This document shows positions 14,073 through 22,668 of a stretch of DNA of 28,479 nt, in pieces. The DNA is from an uncultured Bacteroidota bacterium. GTDB lineage: Bacteria > Bacteroidota > Bacteroidia > Chitinophagales > Chitinophagaceae. Below the pieces are notes generated by a model. It did no database searches, had not been told where the DNA came from, and was given only the letters and a program-made list of their open reading frames with translations. The stretch spans positions 1 through 28,479 of the forward strand of contig CAMLGR010000046.1 of NCBI GenBank assembly GCA_946479615.1, read 5' to 3'. Every line of letters starts with the position of its first letter. Within the stretch, counting starts at the first letter, position 1. The position numbers were made by a program, and so were the translations under genes.

Positions 14073-15005
14073 TTATTTATAGAATATTTTACGCACCAGT
14101 TTATCTAAACCAATTCCCCGCAATCCTTTTTTAATAAAGTCAAAAGGACCGCCGCTCAGAAAGATCTTTTTCCATGATTTATTGACCTGTAACGACAGGC
14201 CCTTGATGGCATCATCATTATTTTGCAGGGATTCAGGATCGCCTTGCAAAAAGGGTTTAAGTTTGATCCTCATTTTAATTTCTTCTCCCCGCATAAAAGT
14301 TGGATCCTTGCTCATATTATCAGGGTGCCAGCGAACCAGTGAATAGGTTTCCGGTGTATCATGATACAAAAAAACAGCATCGGCAATAGCACAACGCAGC
14401 AGGAAATGATAATCCGCTACGGCGCTGATCTCGTTATCAAACAATCCCACTTTATCAACTATTGACCGTTTAAAAAGAGGACTGCTCAAATGAGAGAAAT
14501 TTCCTTTGAGCACCTGTGCCAGGAAAGTTTTACCGCGCCCCTGTACTTTCGGCATCCATTCTTTATCGGGCCCCCAATAGGTTAATTGCCTGTCTGCCGG
14601 ATCGTAAGGATCTTTAGAAAAATAACGAACACTGCCATAAACAACATCAGTTCCTGGATTAGTATTAAATAATCCCAGTTGTATTTCGAACTTTCTTTTT
14701 TCCAGCAGATCATCCGCATCGAGAAATTGAATAAAATCTCCTTTTGCAATGGTCAGGCCCCTGTTGCGGGCAGTACCCAACCCGGCATTGGGATATTTAT
14801 GATAAGCCACGCGGTCATCCTGGCTGACGCAATGTTTCATTACTTCCTCTGTATTATCAGTAGATCCATCATCGATCACAATAACTTCGAGATCAGTATA
14901 TGTTTGTGACAATATACTCCTGACCGTATCCCCGATCAGGTGGCCATAATTGTAGGAAGGAATAATTACAGATATCATAATGGAAAATTGCAGCTGATCC
15001 AGCAT
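14073..15005 (-). CDS. glycosyltransferase family 2 (GT-A fold)
   Basis: The 310-residue protein has the classic GT2 opening ISVIIPSYNYGH, the VIVIDDGSTDNT nucleotide-binding strand (Asp45-Asp46) and the metal-binding LDADD at residues 95-99. The stretch NAGLGTARNRG also fits GT2. Nine residues precede the first beta strand when the ATG at 15005 is used. An internal ATG at 14978 gives MISVIIPSYN and is an equally credible start. It lies 14 bp after the upstream methyltransferase stop. It is predicted to add one sugar of the repeat unit in the cytoplasm. Confidence 0.88.
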   Translation of the reverse strand: MLDQLQFSIMISVIIPSYNYGHLIGDTVRSILSQTYTDLEVIVIDDGSTDNTEEVMKHCVSQDDRVAYHKYPNAGLGTARNRGLTIAKGDFIQFLDADDLLEKRKFEIQLGLFNTNPGTDVVYGSVRYFSKDPYDPADRQLTYWGPDKEWMPKVQGRGKTFLAQVLKGNFSHLSSPLFKRSIVDKVGLFDNEISAVADYHFLLRCAIADAVFLYHDTPETYSLVRWHPDNMSKDPTFMRGEEIKMRIKLKPFLQGDPESLQNNDDAIKGLSLQVNKSWKKIFLSGGPFDFIKKGLRGIGLDKLVRKIFYK

Positions 15006-15019
15006 ATCAGCCTGCGAAA

Positions 15020-15766
15020 TCAGCCTCTGAATATTTTTTTAACATAATAACCAACCACCATAAAAGGGTTATGCAGGTTTTTCTTCAAATATTTAATCTG
15101 CGCCAGCTTAATTTTAAGTAGTTCCGGGTGCACAATGGATAATACGTTACCTCCTGTTCTGCTATACTCTATATTTAATTGTTCGTATTCCGCCAGCTTT
15201 TCTTTATTAACGAATAACATAACATTCTGCCTGTACCACCAGGAAATTTTTTCATTGTTCCATATTTTATCCCGGAGACAATCAATCGCCACGTATCCGT
15301 TTTTTAAGAATAATTCGCTCCAGTAAAGAGGATATTGTTCATTAAAATGATACGTTCCTTCCTGTCCCTGTATAGCAGCAGAAAACAATACCACATCTCC
15401 TAAACTGCAAAGGGATTCAACAAATATCTCTGAAAATTCGGGCCGGATATGTTCTGCTACTTCAAGACTGGTGACAAGATCATATTTCCGTGTGCCCTTG
15501 TATCCTTTCTCCAGGTTAAAAGAAATAAACTTTTCTTTCTCGATAAGCAGATCCGAAATATTTACATATTCACCATCAACCCCCGTTATATCCTGAACGC
15601 CCATATCGTTCCAGGTCTTGAGCCAGGCTCCTGTACCGCAGCCTATGTCTATAACAGAAGAGGGTTTATAATAAGCAGAAACAACAGGTATGATGTTTTC
15701 TGCAGAGGATAATGAATTTTTTAAATGGAGGTTAAAAAATTCTTCTTTGTAGGAGACTTGTTTCAT
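15020..15766 (-). CDS. class I SAM-dependent methyltransferase (Methyltransf_23 type)
   Basis: This 248-residue protein has SAM motif I VIDIGCGTGAWL at residues 38-49, ITGVDGEYV at the second strand, and LVTSLEVAEHI at the motif II/III region. The C-terminal half has HFNEQYPLYW and SWWYRQNVMLFV. I associate that combination with methyltransferases found next to glycosyltransferases in LPS and capsule loci. It probably methylates a hydroxyl of a sugar in this glycan. It is flanked by two GT2 genes (gaps 27 and 14 bp) and transcribed with them. The position methylated is unknown. Confidence 0.85.
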   Translation of the reverse strand: MKQVSYKEEFFNLHLKNSLSSAENIIPVVSAYYKPSSVIDIGCGTGAWLKTWNDMGVQDITGVDGEYVNISDLLIEKEKFISFNLEKGYKGTRKYDLVTSLEVAEHIRPEFSEIFVESLCSLGDVVLFSAAIQGQEGTYHFNEQYPLYWSELFLKNGYVAIDCLRDKIWNNEKISWWYRQNVMLFVNKEKLAEYEQLNIEYSRTGGNVLSIVHPELLKIKLAQIKYLKKNLHNPFMVVGYYVKKIFRG

Positions 15767-15793
15767 TGTATTGGCTTAAAAAAGTATGGTCGG

Positions 15794-16807
15794 CTATCCT
15801 TTGATCTTTCGCTTGATCTTACTTAAGACACGCACTACTCCAACGGGTAAGATCTTCCTGAGTGTTTGAATAAAAACAAATCGTTTGTATTTCTTGCTTT
15901 TAATAAACTGGTTGTACCGTTGGGGATAAGCCACTTTCAATCCTTCCTTGAATTTTACAAATTCCGTGGCACTGCGTTCTTTAAGATGGTAGAATGCCCA
16001 GTTAATAGTGAAATAGATAAAATGCTCTCTCCAATTTTCAAGTTCCTGCTCCCGTCCTGCAAATTTGGGTAACGCATAAGTATAGATGCTTTCATAACAC
16101 TCGATACTCTCGATGATCTTTTCCGCATCGACAGGGAAACCATGATTACCCGCATGTCCCAGGTGGAGGTAGGCAAATTTATTTATAAAAGCCACTTTCC
16201 CATCTGCCATTATTTTATAGTTGGAATCGATATCCCCGGTAAAATAATCCACAAGCAGGCTTCTGACCCTTACCATAGCTTCCCGTTGCATAAGGCAGCC
16301 ACCCCAGGACAGCAAATAGCTTTCTGCACTTTTCAGCAGCACCTCTTTTCCATCCCATATTTCTTTGACGAAATAAGGATTTTCAGGCATTTCCCATAAA
16401 ATGCCATTTTGAGTATTCTTGCCATATAATCTGCCAAACACCAATAAAACATCATCATATTTATTGATAAGCTTTATTGCATCGGAAACAAATGAACTAT
16501 CTGTCAGGTAATCATCGCTGGAAACGTAGGTAAGATATTCCCCTTTGGAGATCTCGTAAGTTGCCTTGACAAAGTTTGGCATCATCCCGATATTCTCTGA
16601 ATTCCTTGAATACCTTATTCTCTTATCAACGGCATATTTCCTGATCACAGCATCAGAATCATCGGTCGAGCAATTGTCGGATATGATGATTTCCAGGTTG
16701 GGATAATCCTGTGCAAGAGCCGATTCAATAGTTTTCGAAATAAGATCAGCCCTGTTGTATGAAGTGATGATGAGGCTGACAAGGGGCAGATTATTTGGGT
16801 TTGGCAT
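15794..16807 (-). CDS. glycosyltransferase family 2 (GT-A fold)
   Basis: The 337-residue protein shows LVSLIITSYNRADL at the N-terminus, the nucleotide-binding IIISDNCSTDDS (Asp44) and the metal-binding SSDD at residues 96-99, so it is a GT2 enzyme. The C-terminus is strongly basic (repeated KKYKR and KIKRKIKG patches), which may hold it at the membrane. Its start overlaps the last 17 bp of the flippase gene, implying coupled translation. Being next to Wzx does not reveal its donor or acceptor. Confidence 0.9.
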   Translation of the reverse strand: MPNPNNLPLVSLIITSYNRADLISKTIESALAQDYPNLEIIISDNCSTDDSDAVIRKYAVDKRIRYSRNSENIGMMPNFVKATYEISKGEYLTYVSSDDYLTDSSFVSDAIKLINKYDDVLLVFGRLYGKNTQNGILWEMPENPYFVKEIWDGKEVLLKSAESYLLSWGGCLMQREAMVRVRSLLVDYFTGDIDSNYKIMADGKVAFINKFAYLHLGHAGNHGFPVDAEKIIESIECYESIYTYALPKFAGREQELENWREHFIYFTINWAFYHLKERSATEFVKFKEGLKVAYPQRYNQFIKSKKYKRFVFIQTLRKILPVGVVRVLSKIKRKIKG

Positions 16808-18323
16808 AGTGATTTATTATTTTATAACGCAAATTCAGGGCCATATGGCGTATTTCCCGGGTCATCAATCCATAGATAGCCCCCACCAGTATCATTACGC
16901 ATCCGAAACTCAGGTAGGTATAATGAAAGTGAAAATGATCCATTGCAAGTTTGGCCAGGTATATTAAAGGAAGAGCCACCAGGAAAGGCCTTACCAGGTT
17001 ATTGGCATACCATTTAAAAAGGTATCCCTTAAAATATAAGAAATGAAAGACCGGTATAGAGATCAATATATATCCAAGATTAACAGTGAACCATACAAGA
17101 CTTGCCCCTACAGCGCCATATTTACTGGTCCACCAGAAAAGTAATGGCGTCAGAATAACAGAAGCTATGATGTTCTGGTAGATGGTGAATCTTGTTATCC
17201 CTTTTGCCAGCATATAAAAGTAAGGCACCCACATAAGGCTGTTACAAACAGTTCCGATAGCAGCAAACCGCAGGATAGGTGCCGTATGCTCAGCCACGGT
17301 AGGGTTCTTTGTCCAGAGTAACAATATTTCTTTTCCAAAAATTACAAATAACCCGCCGAGCGGGATAACAATTATAGATATCCAGCGGGAGGTCTTATCA
17401 AATAGTGCCCTTAATTGCTCCTGTTGATTGGATGCAATGAGCGAAGTGAACTTGGGAAAGAAAACTGTCTGCATGGGCGATATGACTGTAATAATAATAT
17501 TCGCCAGGATAAAAGCCAGGTTATAATAGCCGACAAATTCAAGCAAGACCAGTTTACTGACAACGATCTTATCGATCTGGGTCAGGGCGAAAGACACAAG
17601 AGAAATGCCTGTTATACCAGCAGCAAATCTTTTGATCACAAGCAGGTGCGCCTTTGAAAATTTTCTTTTATGCCCCGGTAACCGCAATTGCCCCCAGGCA
17701 ATTCTTTTATACATGCTTACCTGCAAGGCGGTCATGATGATCTGTACGATAAAAAAAACTTCGATCGTTCCGGCAATAAATTTTAATGCCAGTATCAGGC
17801 TGATGGCCCGGAGTGTTGAATATATGATTGCAACAACCGCGGATTTTTGTTGTTGCTGCAACCCGGTCAATGAACCTGTGTAAATGGAATTCGGCCACTG
17901 AAAGGCAAACGCAATTCCCATCAGCATTACCGCCTTCCGGATAACATCGGTGGACAGATCCTTGCTGTTTACCCAGTATACAGCTATCGGATGAGACAAA
18001 GCAACAATGGAAAGACCTAATAAAATAGCAATGATCCAGTAGATTCTTTCTATAGAAAATAATAAAGTGCGTTGATCTGCTACCGGGCTGCCATCAGCTT
18101 TCATAATGGACAGTTGCCGGCTGATGGCCGTACTCAATCCAAGGTCAAGTATCGCAAGGGAGCCGATCAGTGATGTATAAAAAGCTACTAATCCATAAGA
18201 TTCCACTCCTATATACCGAAGGTATACAGGCATAAAAATAATTCCAACAACAGCAGTCCATATCTGGCTGACCAGTGTTATTACAACTTTGAAAGAGCTG
18301 GATTGGAATGAAAAAAGTGGCAA
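16791..18323 (-). CDS. wzx: Wzx-type oligosaccharide flippase (MOP superfamily), TTG start
   Basis: The 510-residue polytopic protein has about 12-14 hydrophobic segments and the N-terminal pattern typical of RfbX/Wzx flippases: VSQIWTAVVGIIFMPVYLRYIG then GLVAFYTSLIGS, with LDLGLSTAISRQL soon after. Such proteins move undecaprenyl-diphosphate-linked repeat units across the inner membrane. The only start that keeps the first membrane helix is a TTG at 18323; an in-frame stop lies two codons upstream and the next Met is residue 31, inside a helix. The next gene (GT2) overlaps its end by 17 bp. I assign wzx by family and context; substrate specificity is unknown. Confidence 0.88.
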   Translation of the reverse strand: MPLFSFQSSSFKVVITLVSQIWTAVVGIIFMPVYLRYIGVESYGLVAFYTSLIGSLAILDLGLSTAISRQLSIMKADGSPVADQRTLLFSIERIYWIIAILLGLSIVALSHPIAVYWVNSKDLSTDVIRKAVMLMGIAFAFQWPNSIYTGSLTGLQQQQKSAVVAIIYSTLRAISLILALKFIAGTIEVFFIVQIIMTALQVSMYKRIAWGQLRLPGHKRKFSKAHLLVIKRFAAGITGISLVSFALTQIDKIVVSKLVLLEFVGYYNLAFILANIIITVISPMQTVFFPKFTSLIASNQQEQLRALFDKTSRWISIIVIPLGGLFVIFGKEILLLWTKNPTVAEHTAPILRFAAIGTVCNSLMWVPYFYMLAKGITRFTIYQNIIASVILTPLLFWWTSKYGAVGASLVWFTVNLGYILISIPVFHFLYFKGYLFKWYANNLVRPFLVALPLIYLAKLAMDHFHFHYTYLSFGCVMILVGAIYGLMTREIRHMALNLRYKIINHYAKPK

Positions 18324-18332
18324 GGATCAGTA

Positions 18333-19067
18333 TTAATTAATTCTCTTTAAAAACCCATCAGGAGCTACTGTGATAAGCAGTTTGTTCTCGACCTGTTTGT
18401 CTATCTGGAAATCCTTATTTGTTTTCAGGAATTCCCACACTGCTGTTTTCGGGTTATCACCTTTTCCCCAGGGCCTGTCTGTAAATGCATCCACTGGCAT
18501 ATCTTCTACCACGGTATCGAATACTACCATGTAGGAACCTTTTGTTACGAATGGCGAATACAATTCAAGTTCTTTCAATACATGATCATGTGTATGGTTG
18601 GAATCCAGGCAAACCATGATTTTCTTTTTACCGGCTGCGGCTTCAGCTACCTGGGCTACCAGTTTTTCATCTATGGCAGATCCTTCGAACAGTTTTATCC
18701 TTTTGAACATGGGGTGGCTTTCTATAAGATCCCTGTTGTGTTTGCGGATATCGATATCGATACCTATTACCAGGCCATCGATAGCCATCATTTCCATCAG
18801 TGATGCATAATAAATAATGGATCCGCCGTGAGCAACACCTGTTTCAATGATCAGGTCAGGTTTTACTTCCCAGATCAATTCCTGCATGGCGATCATATCC
18901 TGTGGAAAAGCAATAATAGGTCTGCCCATCCAGGAAAAGTTATAAGAATATTTATACGGAGCAGTTTTTACTAAAAAGTCCAGACCCAATTTTTGCAATT
19001 CAGGCGTGTTTCCTATTGTCTGGATATTTTGATTTTTTTCGTTATTAAACTGTTCAATTGGATTCAT
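18333..19067 (-). CDS. CmcI-family protein (cephalosporin hydroxylase/O-methyltransferase-like)
   Basis: The 244-residue protein matches the CmcI family. It has ETGVAHGGS at residues 75-83 as a SAM-type glycine motif, GIDIDIR after it, and the metal-site-like LDSNHTHDHV at 154-163 (Asp155, His158, His160, His162), followed by VVFDTVVEDMP. CmcI was named for cephalosporin hydroxylation, but its fold is that of a class I methyltransferase, and relatives in glycan loci are thought to O-methylate sugars, for example rhamnose. That is the likely role here. It lies between the acetyltransferase gene (35-bp gap) and wzx (9-bp gap). The family is clear; the reaction is inferred. Confidence 0.82.
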   Translation of the reverse strand: MNPIEQFNNEKNQNIQTIGNTPELQKLGLDFLVKTAPYKYSYNFSWMGRPIIAFPQDMIAMQELIWEVKPDLIIETGVAHGGSIIYYASLMEMMAIDGLVIGIDIDIRKHNRDLIESHPMFKRIKLFEGSAIDEKLVAQVAEAAAGKKKIMVCLDSNHTHDHVLKELELYSPFVTKGSYMVVFDTVVEDMPVDAFTDRPWGKGDNPKTAVWEFLKTNKDFQIDKQVENKLLITVAPDGFLKRIN

Positions 19068-19102
19068 TTGTTTATTTATTAACTTTTAAAAGATAGATGA
19101 AA

Positions 19103-19756
19103 CTATTTACCGGCGTTCTTATAAGAGATTACTTTCGCAGGATTACCATATGCAATGCAATGATCCGGGAGATCGCGCGTAACAACAGCCCCGGCTCCAA
19201 CTGTTACATTGTGACCGATCTTTATTCTTGGCAATATTACCGCACCTGTTCCTATGAATGAATGATCTCCTATTTGCACAGATCCTGCCAGCTTTGCGCC
19301 TGGCCCAATATGCGTACCATGACCAATAGTACTTTCATGATCAACGCCCGCAGCGGTATTAATAATAACATGATCGCCTAAACTCACCCGTACACAAACA
19401 GCAGACTGCGCCAGCACCTGAACCCCTTTACCAATAGAGGCTTCTGCACCTATATAAGCAGTTTTGTGTATCAGCGTGACCGGCAAAAGACCTTTACTTT
19501 CCAGGTATTTACCAATTTCAATGCGATCATAGCCTTTATCTCCACCGATGGCTACACTATAATATAACTGATCGTTTTGAGCATTCCTCCATTTTTCGAA
19601 TGCCTCTTTTCCGTGCACCAGGGTAATTTCTTTGAAAGGAGATACCGTTTCAGGATTGTTGTCAACGATTGCCCGGATAGAATGACCCAGATCCATAATT
19701 ATTTCATGAAGAACAATCGATTGACCGGTAGCGCCCCAAAGAACAATCGGCTTCAT
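19103..19756 (-). CDS. PglD/NeuD/PerB-like sugar N-acetyltransferase (second copy)
   Basis: This 217-residue protein combines an N-terminal nucleotide-sugar-binding domain (VLWGATGQSIVLHEI) with a left-handed beta-helix of hexapeptide repeats from about residue 95. The catalytic-base segment GVDHESTIG places the histidine at residue 140. The early GATGQ loop replaces the usual GxSGH. The ATG comes 1 bp after the TAG of the upstream aminotransferase gene, so the pair very probably acts in sequence: the aminotransferase makes a 4-amino sugar and this enzyme acetylates the new amino group from acetyl-CoA. PerB, which makes GDP-N-acetylperosamine, has the same architecture and size. A paralogue lies at 3481-4140. 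Confidence 0.87.
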   Translation of the reverse strand: MKPIVLWGATGQSIVLHEIIMDLGHSIRAIVDNNPETVSPFKEITLVHGKEAFEKWRNAQNDQLYYSVAIGGDKGYDRIEIGKYLESKGLLPVTLIHKTAYIGAEASIGKGVQVLAQSAVCVRVSLGDHVIINTAAGVDHESTIGHGTHIGPGAKLAGSVQIGDHSFIGTGAVILPRIKIGHNVTVGAGAVVTRDLPDHCIAYGNPAKVISYKNAGK

Positions 19757-19757
19757 A

Positions 19758-20873
19758 CTATTGTATAAATTTTTTGAGGCCTTCTATTACATAAGCAGCA
19801 TCTTCATGCTTTAAATCATGATAGCTGGGCAGATTGATAGCCCTGTAATATATATCATACGACACCGTATTTTCCGGCTTGTCATCAAACATAGGCAAAG
19901 ACGTAAGCGGGTAAAAGAACGGACGGCTGTCGATATTGCATTCTTTCATGTGTGCAAAGAATTGATCCCTGTCGAATGCTATTTTTTTATCAATGACCAT
20001 TGTTGGCATCCAGTAACTATTCTTTGTATAAGAGGGTTCAGGATTAAGCACACAGGGAAATCCTTTCAGCAGTTCACGGTACCAGCTAAAGATGAGGCGT
20101 TTCCTGTCCACCAACTCATCAACTCTTTCTATTTGCGCGCATCCCAGTGCCGCCTGCAGGTTAGACATTTTATATTTATAGCCGTATTCTTTCATCCAGA
20201 AGGTCTTGTTATCCTTAGGATTTCTCCCGTGGTCATTCAGGATCTTCGCCCGTTCCCAAACCTCTTTGCTCCCGGTAACAAGCATTCCTCCTTCTCCTGT
20301 AACTACTGTTTTTGTGCCATGAAAAGAGAATACACCTGCATGGCCAATACTGCCGGCTTTTTTTCCTTTGTATTCAGTCCCTAACCCTTCTGCCGCATCT
20401 TCCAGCACAACAAGATTATGCCGGGAAGCAATATCCATGATCTTATCCATTTCAACCGCATTACCATATAAATGAACTACGATGATTGCTTTTGTTTTCG
20501 GAGTAATCGCTTTTTCAATGCTGGCCGGATCTATGCACCAGCTATCGGGTAATACATCTACAAATACCGGTTTGGCGCCAATATACAGGACTGGTTCTAT
20601 AGATGCTATCCATGTAATATCAGGAACGATCACTTCATCGCCGGCTTTTACACCCAATGCCATCAATGCCAGATGAATAGCGCCTGTACAACTTGAGGTA
20701 GCCAATGCATATTCCGTTTGCTGGTAAGCAGCAAATTGCTTTTCGAACCTGTAAATATAATCATAGCACCTGCTGCCCCACCCGGTAGTAACAGCATCCG
20801 TAACATAGCTGATCTCAAGATCGGTGATCGAGGGCTTGGTGATCGCTATTTTCTCCCGGACTGATGTTTCCAT
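19758..20873 (-). CDS. DegT/DnrJ/EryC1-family PLP aminotransferase for an NDP-4-keto sugar
   Basis: The 371-residue protein is a sugar aminotransferase of the DegT/ArnB/Per family, which moves an amino group from glutamate to a keto-deoxysugar nucleotide. The PLP lysine is Lys188 in FHGTKTVVTGEGG. VLEDAAEGLG supplies the aspartate that contacts the PLP ring nitrogen. YKYKMSNLQAALGCAQIERVDE is a family signature very like GDP-perosamine synthase. Length and several phrases fit Per (also 371 residues in Caulobacter). Its place directly after the C-methyltransferase instead suggests a CDP-4-keto-3-C-methyl sugar. Both options lead to a 4-amino-4,6-dideoxyhexose. It is 12 bp after the methyltransferase stop and 1 bp before the acetyltransferase start. 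Confidence 0.9.
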   Translation of the reverse strand: METSVREKIAITKPSITDLEISYVTDAVTTGWGSRCYDYIYRFEKQFAAYQQTEYALATSSCTGAIHLALMALGVKAGDEVIVPDITWIASIEPVLYIGAKPVFVDVLPDSWCIDPASIEKAITPKTKAIIVVHLYGNAVEMDKIMDIASRHNLVVLEDAAEGLGTEYKGKKAGSIGHAGVFSFHGTKTVVTGEGGMLVTGSKEVWERAKILNDHGRNPKDNKTFWMKEYGYKYKMSNLQAALGCAQIERVDELVDRKRLIFSWYRELLKGFPCVLNPEPSYTKNSYWMPTMVIDKKIAFDRDQFFAHMKECNIDSRPFFYPLTSLPMFDDKPENTVSYDIYYRAINLPSYHDLKHEDAAYVIEGLKKFIQ

Positions 20874-20885
20874 ATTATTATTGAA

Positions 20886-22112
20886 TTAAATGATTTTTAA
20901 AGAAGGGATAGGTATTACAAATTGCCCGTTCCAATCTTTAATATAGGATAATTGCTTTTTTATTTCCTGTTCCAGGTTCCATGGCAGAATGATCACATAA
21001 TCCGGTTTCTCATTCTTCAAAAAATTCTCATCCATCACAGGAACATGACTTGCCGGGAGGTATTTATCCTGTTTATGTGGATTAGCATCTACTACAAAGC
21101 TAAGCAGATCATTTTTTACGCCGCAAAAATTAAGCAAGGTGTTACCTTTTGCTGCGGCCCCATAGGCAGCGACTTTTTTATTCTGGCGTTTTTGAGTGAT
21201 AAGAAAATCCAGCAGATCCAATTTTACTTTTTCCGCTTTTTGCTGAAAGGCAGAATAGTAGGCAGGATCACTGATTCCCTTTCCTGCTTCTTTATCCTGC
21301 AGGTTTTTAACTGCCGCGCTTATTGCATGGGTCTTATTTTCTTTATGTTTTGCATATATCCGCAATGAGCCGCCATGTGTGGTCAACTCTTCCACATCGA
21401 ATAGTTCCAATCCCTGCGATTCGAAGATCTGTTTTACCGTGTAAAACGATAGATAGGAAAAGTGTTCGTGATAAATAGTATCAAACTGGTTGTTATCCAC
21501 CAGTTGCATCAGATGGGGAAATTCCATAGTGATCACTCCATCCGGAGCCAGCAATATTTTCATGCCACCGACAAAGTCAACTATATCCGGTACGTGTGCC
21601 AGTACATTATTACCCAGCAGCAGATCAGCTTTTGTGCCTTTTGCCGCCAGTTCTTTCGCCAGTTTAACACCAAAAAACTCCGTAATTGTTTTGATACCCT
21701 TGCCAATGGCTACGGCTGCTGTATTTTTAGTTGGTTCTATGCCTAATACCTGCACCTTATTCTGCAAGAAATATTGGAGCAGGTACCCGTCGTTGGAGGC
21801 AATTTCGATAACCTGCGATCTGGTATCGAAGCCAAACCGTTTGATCATTTTATCGGTATAGTTCTTAGCATGTTCCAGCCAGCTTGTTGAGTAGGAAGAA
21901 AAATAAACGTAATCACTGTTGAAGATATCATCCGATTTTTTATACTCATCTACCTGCACAAGGAAACACTGGTGACAAGTGTATACCTTAAGCGGGTAAA
22001 ATGTTTCCGGCTCATTCAATTGTTCTTTTACTAGGAACGAATTGGAAGCAGGCGAATTGATCAGATCAATGAATACATCAGTTAATTCAGCCTTACAAAA
22101 ACGGCAGTTCAT
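20886..22112 (-). CDS. sugar C-methyltransferase (TylCIII/NovU/TcaB9 type)
   Basis: This 408-residue protein has the three-domain layout of NDP-4-keto-sugar C-methyltransferases. An N-terminal zinc-binding domain has Cys3, Cys6, Cys46 and Cys49. A SAM-binding core follows with VIEIASNDGYLLQYF and DLLLGNNVLAHVPD. The C-terminal domain is the Methyltransf_14 type (YGAAAKGNTLLNF). The conserved YHEHFSYLS segment (His215, Glu216, His217) matches the active-site region of TcaB9-like enzymes. Family members methylate C3 next to a 4-keto group. It lies 4 bp after the RmlC-like epimerase gene and after rfbF-rfbG, so its substrate is probably CDP-4-keto-6-deoxyhexose. The result would be a 3-C-methyl branched sugar. 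Regiochemistry is inferred from the family. Confidence 0.88.
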   Translation of the reverse strand: MNCRFCKAELTDVFIDLINSPASNSFLVKEQLNEPETFYPLKVYTCHQCFLVQVDEYKKSDDIFNSDYVYFSSYSTSWLEHAKNYTDKMIKRFGFDTRSQVIEIASNDGYLLQYFLQNKVQVLGIEPTKNTAAVAIGKGIKTITEFFGVKLAKELAAKGTKADLLLGNNVLAHVPDIVDFVGGMKILLAPDGVITMEFPHLMQLVDNNQFDTIYHEHFSYLSFYTVKQIFESQGLELFDVEELTTHGGSLRIYAKHKENKTHAISAAVKNLQDKEAGKGISDPAYYSAFQQKAEKVKLDLLDFLITQKRQNKKVAAYGAAAKGNTLLNFCGVKNDLLSFVVDANPHKQDKYLPASHVPVMDENFLKNEKPDYVIILPWNLEQEIKKQLSYIKDWNGQFVIPIPSLKII

Positions 22113-22116
22113 CAGT

Positions 22117-22668
22117 TTATATTTTTATTCCGGTAAATGAATCGTCGAGTAATGGATGCTGTTTGTCACGATCTGAAATATCCTTAACATCACGTGGCCA
22201 TTGTATACCTATCTTTTTATCATCAAACCGGATAGCTCCTTCCGAACCAGGCGTATAAAAAGAAGTATGATGGTAAATCAGTTCGCAATTATCAGTCAGC
22301 GTCTGAAATCCATGGGCAAAGCCTTCGGGTATATACAGCATTTTTCTATTGGCTGCTGAAAGTTCGGCTCCAAACCATTTTAAAAAAGTAGGAGAGCCGT
22401 TGCGTACATCAATAATAACATCATATATACTACCCGCAATGCAGCGCACCATTTTAATTTCCGTATGTGGCGGGTATTGAAAATGCATGCCGCGCAATGA
22501 GCCTGCCTGGGCAGTAAAAGAATGATTCAATTGGACCCATTCTTTGATATGCCCGATTTGCTGAAATTCATTTTTGCAATATACCCTGGCAAACCATCCC
22601 CGCGCATCGGTAAATGGTTCCGGCTCGATGATATAACTTCCGCTTAAAGGTGTAGATATAAATTTCAT
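22117..22668 (-). CDS. rfbC: RmlC-like NDP-4-keto-6-deoxyhexose 3,5-epimerase
   Basis: This 183-residue cupin is about the length of RmlC/RfbC. Residues known to matter in RmlC are in register: His62 (SLRGMHFQ), Lys72, His119 (GFAHGF), Tyr132 and Tyr138. It should therefore be an active epimerase at C3 and/or C5 of a 4-keto sugar. Although RmlA and RmlB are also encoded in the window, this gene overlaps rfbG by 4 bp (ATGA) and precedes the C-methyltransferase, so the CDP-4-keto-6-deoxyglucose made by RfbG is the likelier substrate. Supplying dTDP-rhamnose synthesis is an alternative, but no RmlD is visible. The family is certain; the symbol denotes homology only. Confidence 0.88.
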   Translation of the reverse strand: MKFISTPLSGSYIIEPEPFTDARGWFARVYCKNEFQQIGHIKEWVQLNHSFTAQAGSLRGMHFQYPPHTEIKMVRCIAGSIYDVIIDVRNGSPTFLKWFGAELSAANRKMLYIPEGFAHGFQTLTDNCELIYHHTSFYTPGSEGAIRFDDKKIGIQWPRDVKDISDRDKQHPLLDDSFTGIKI

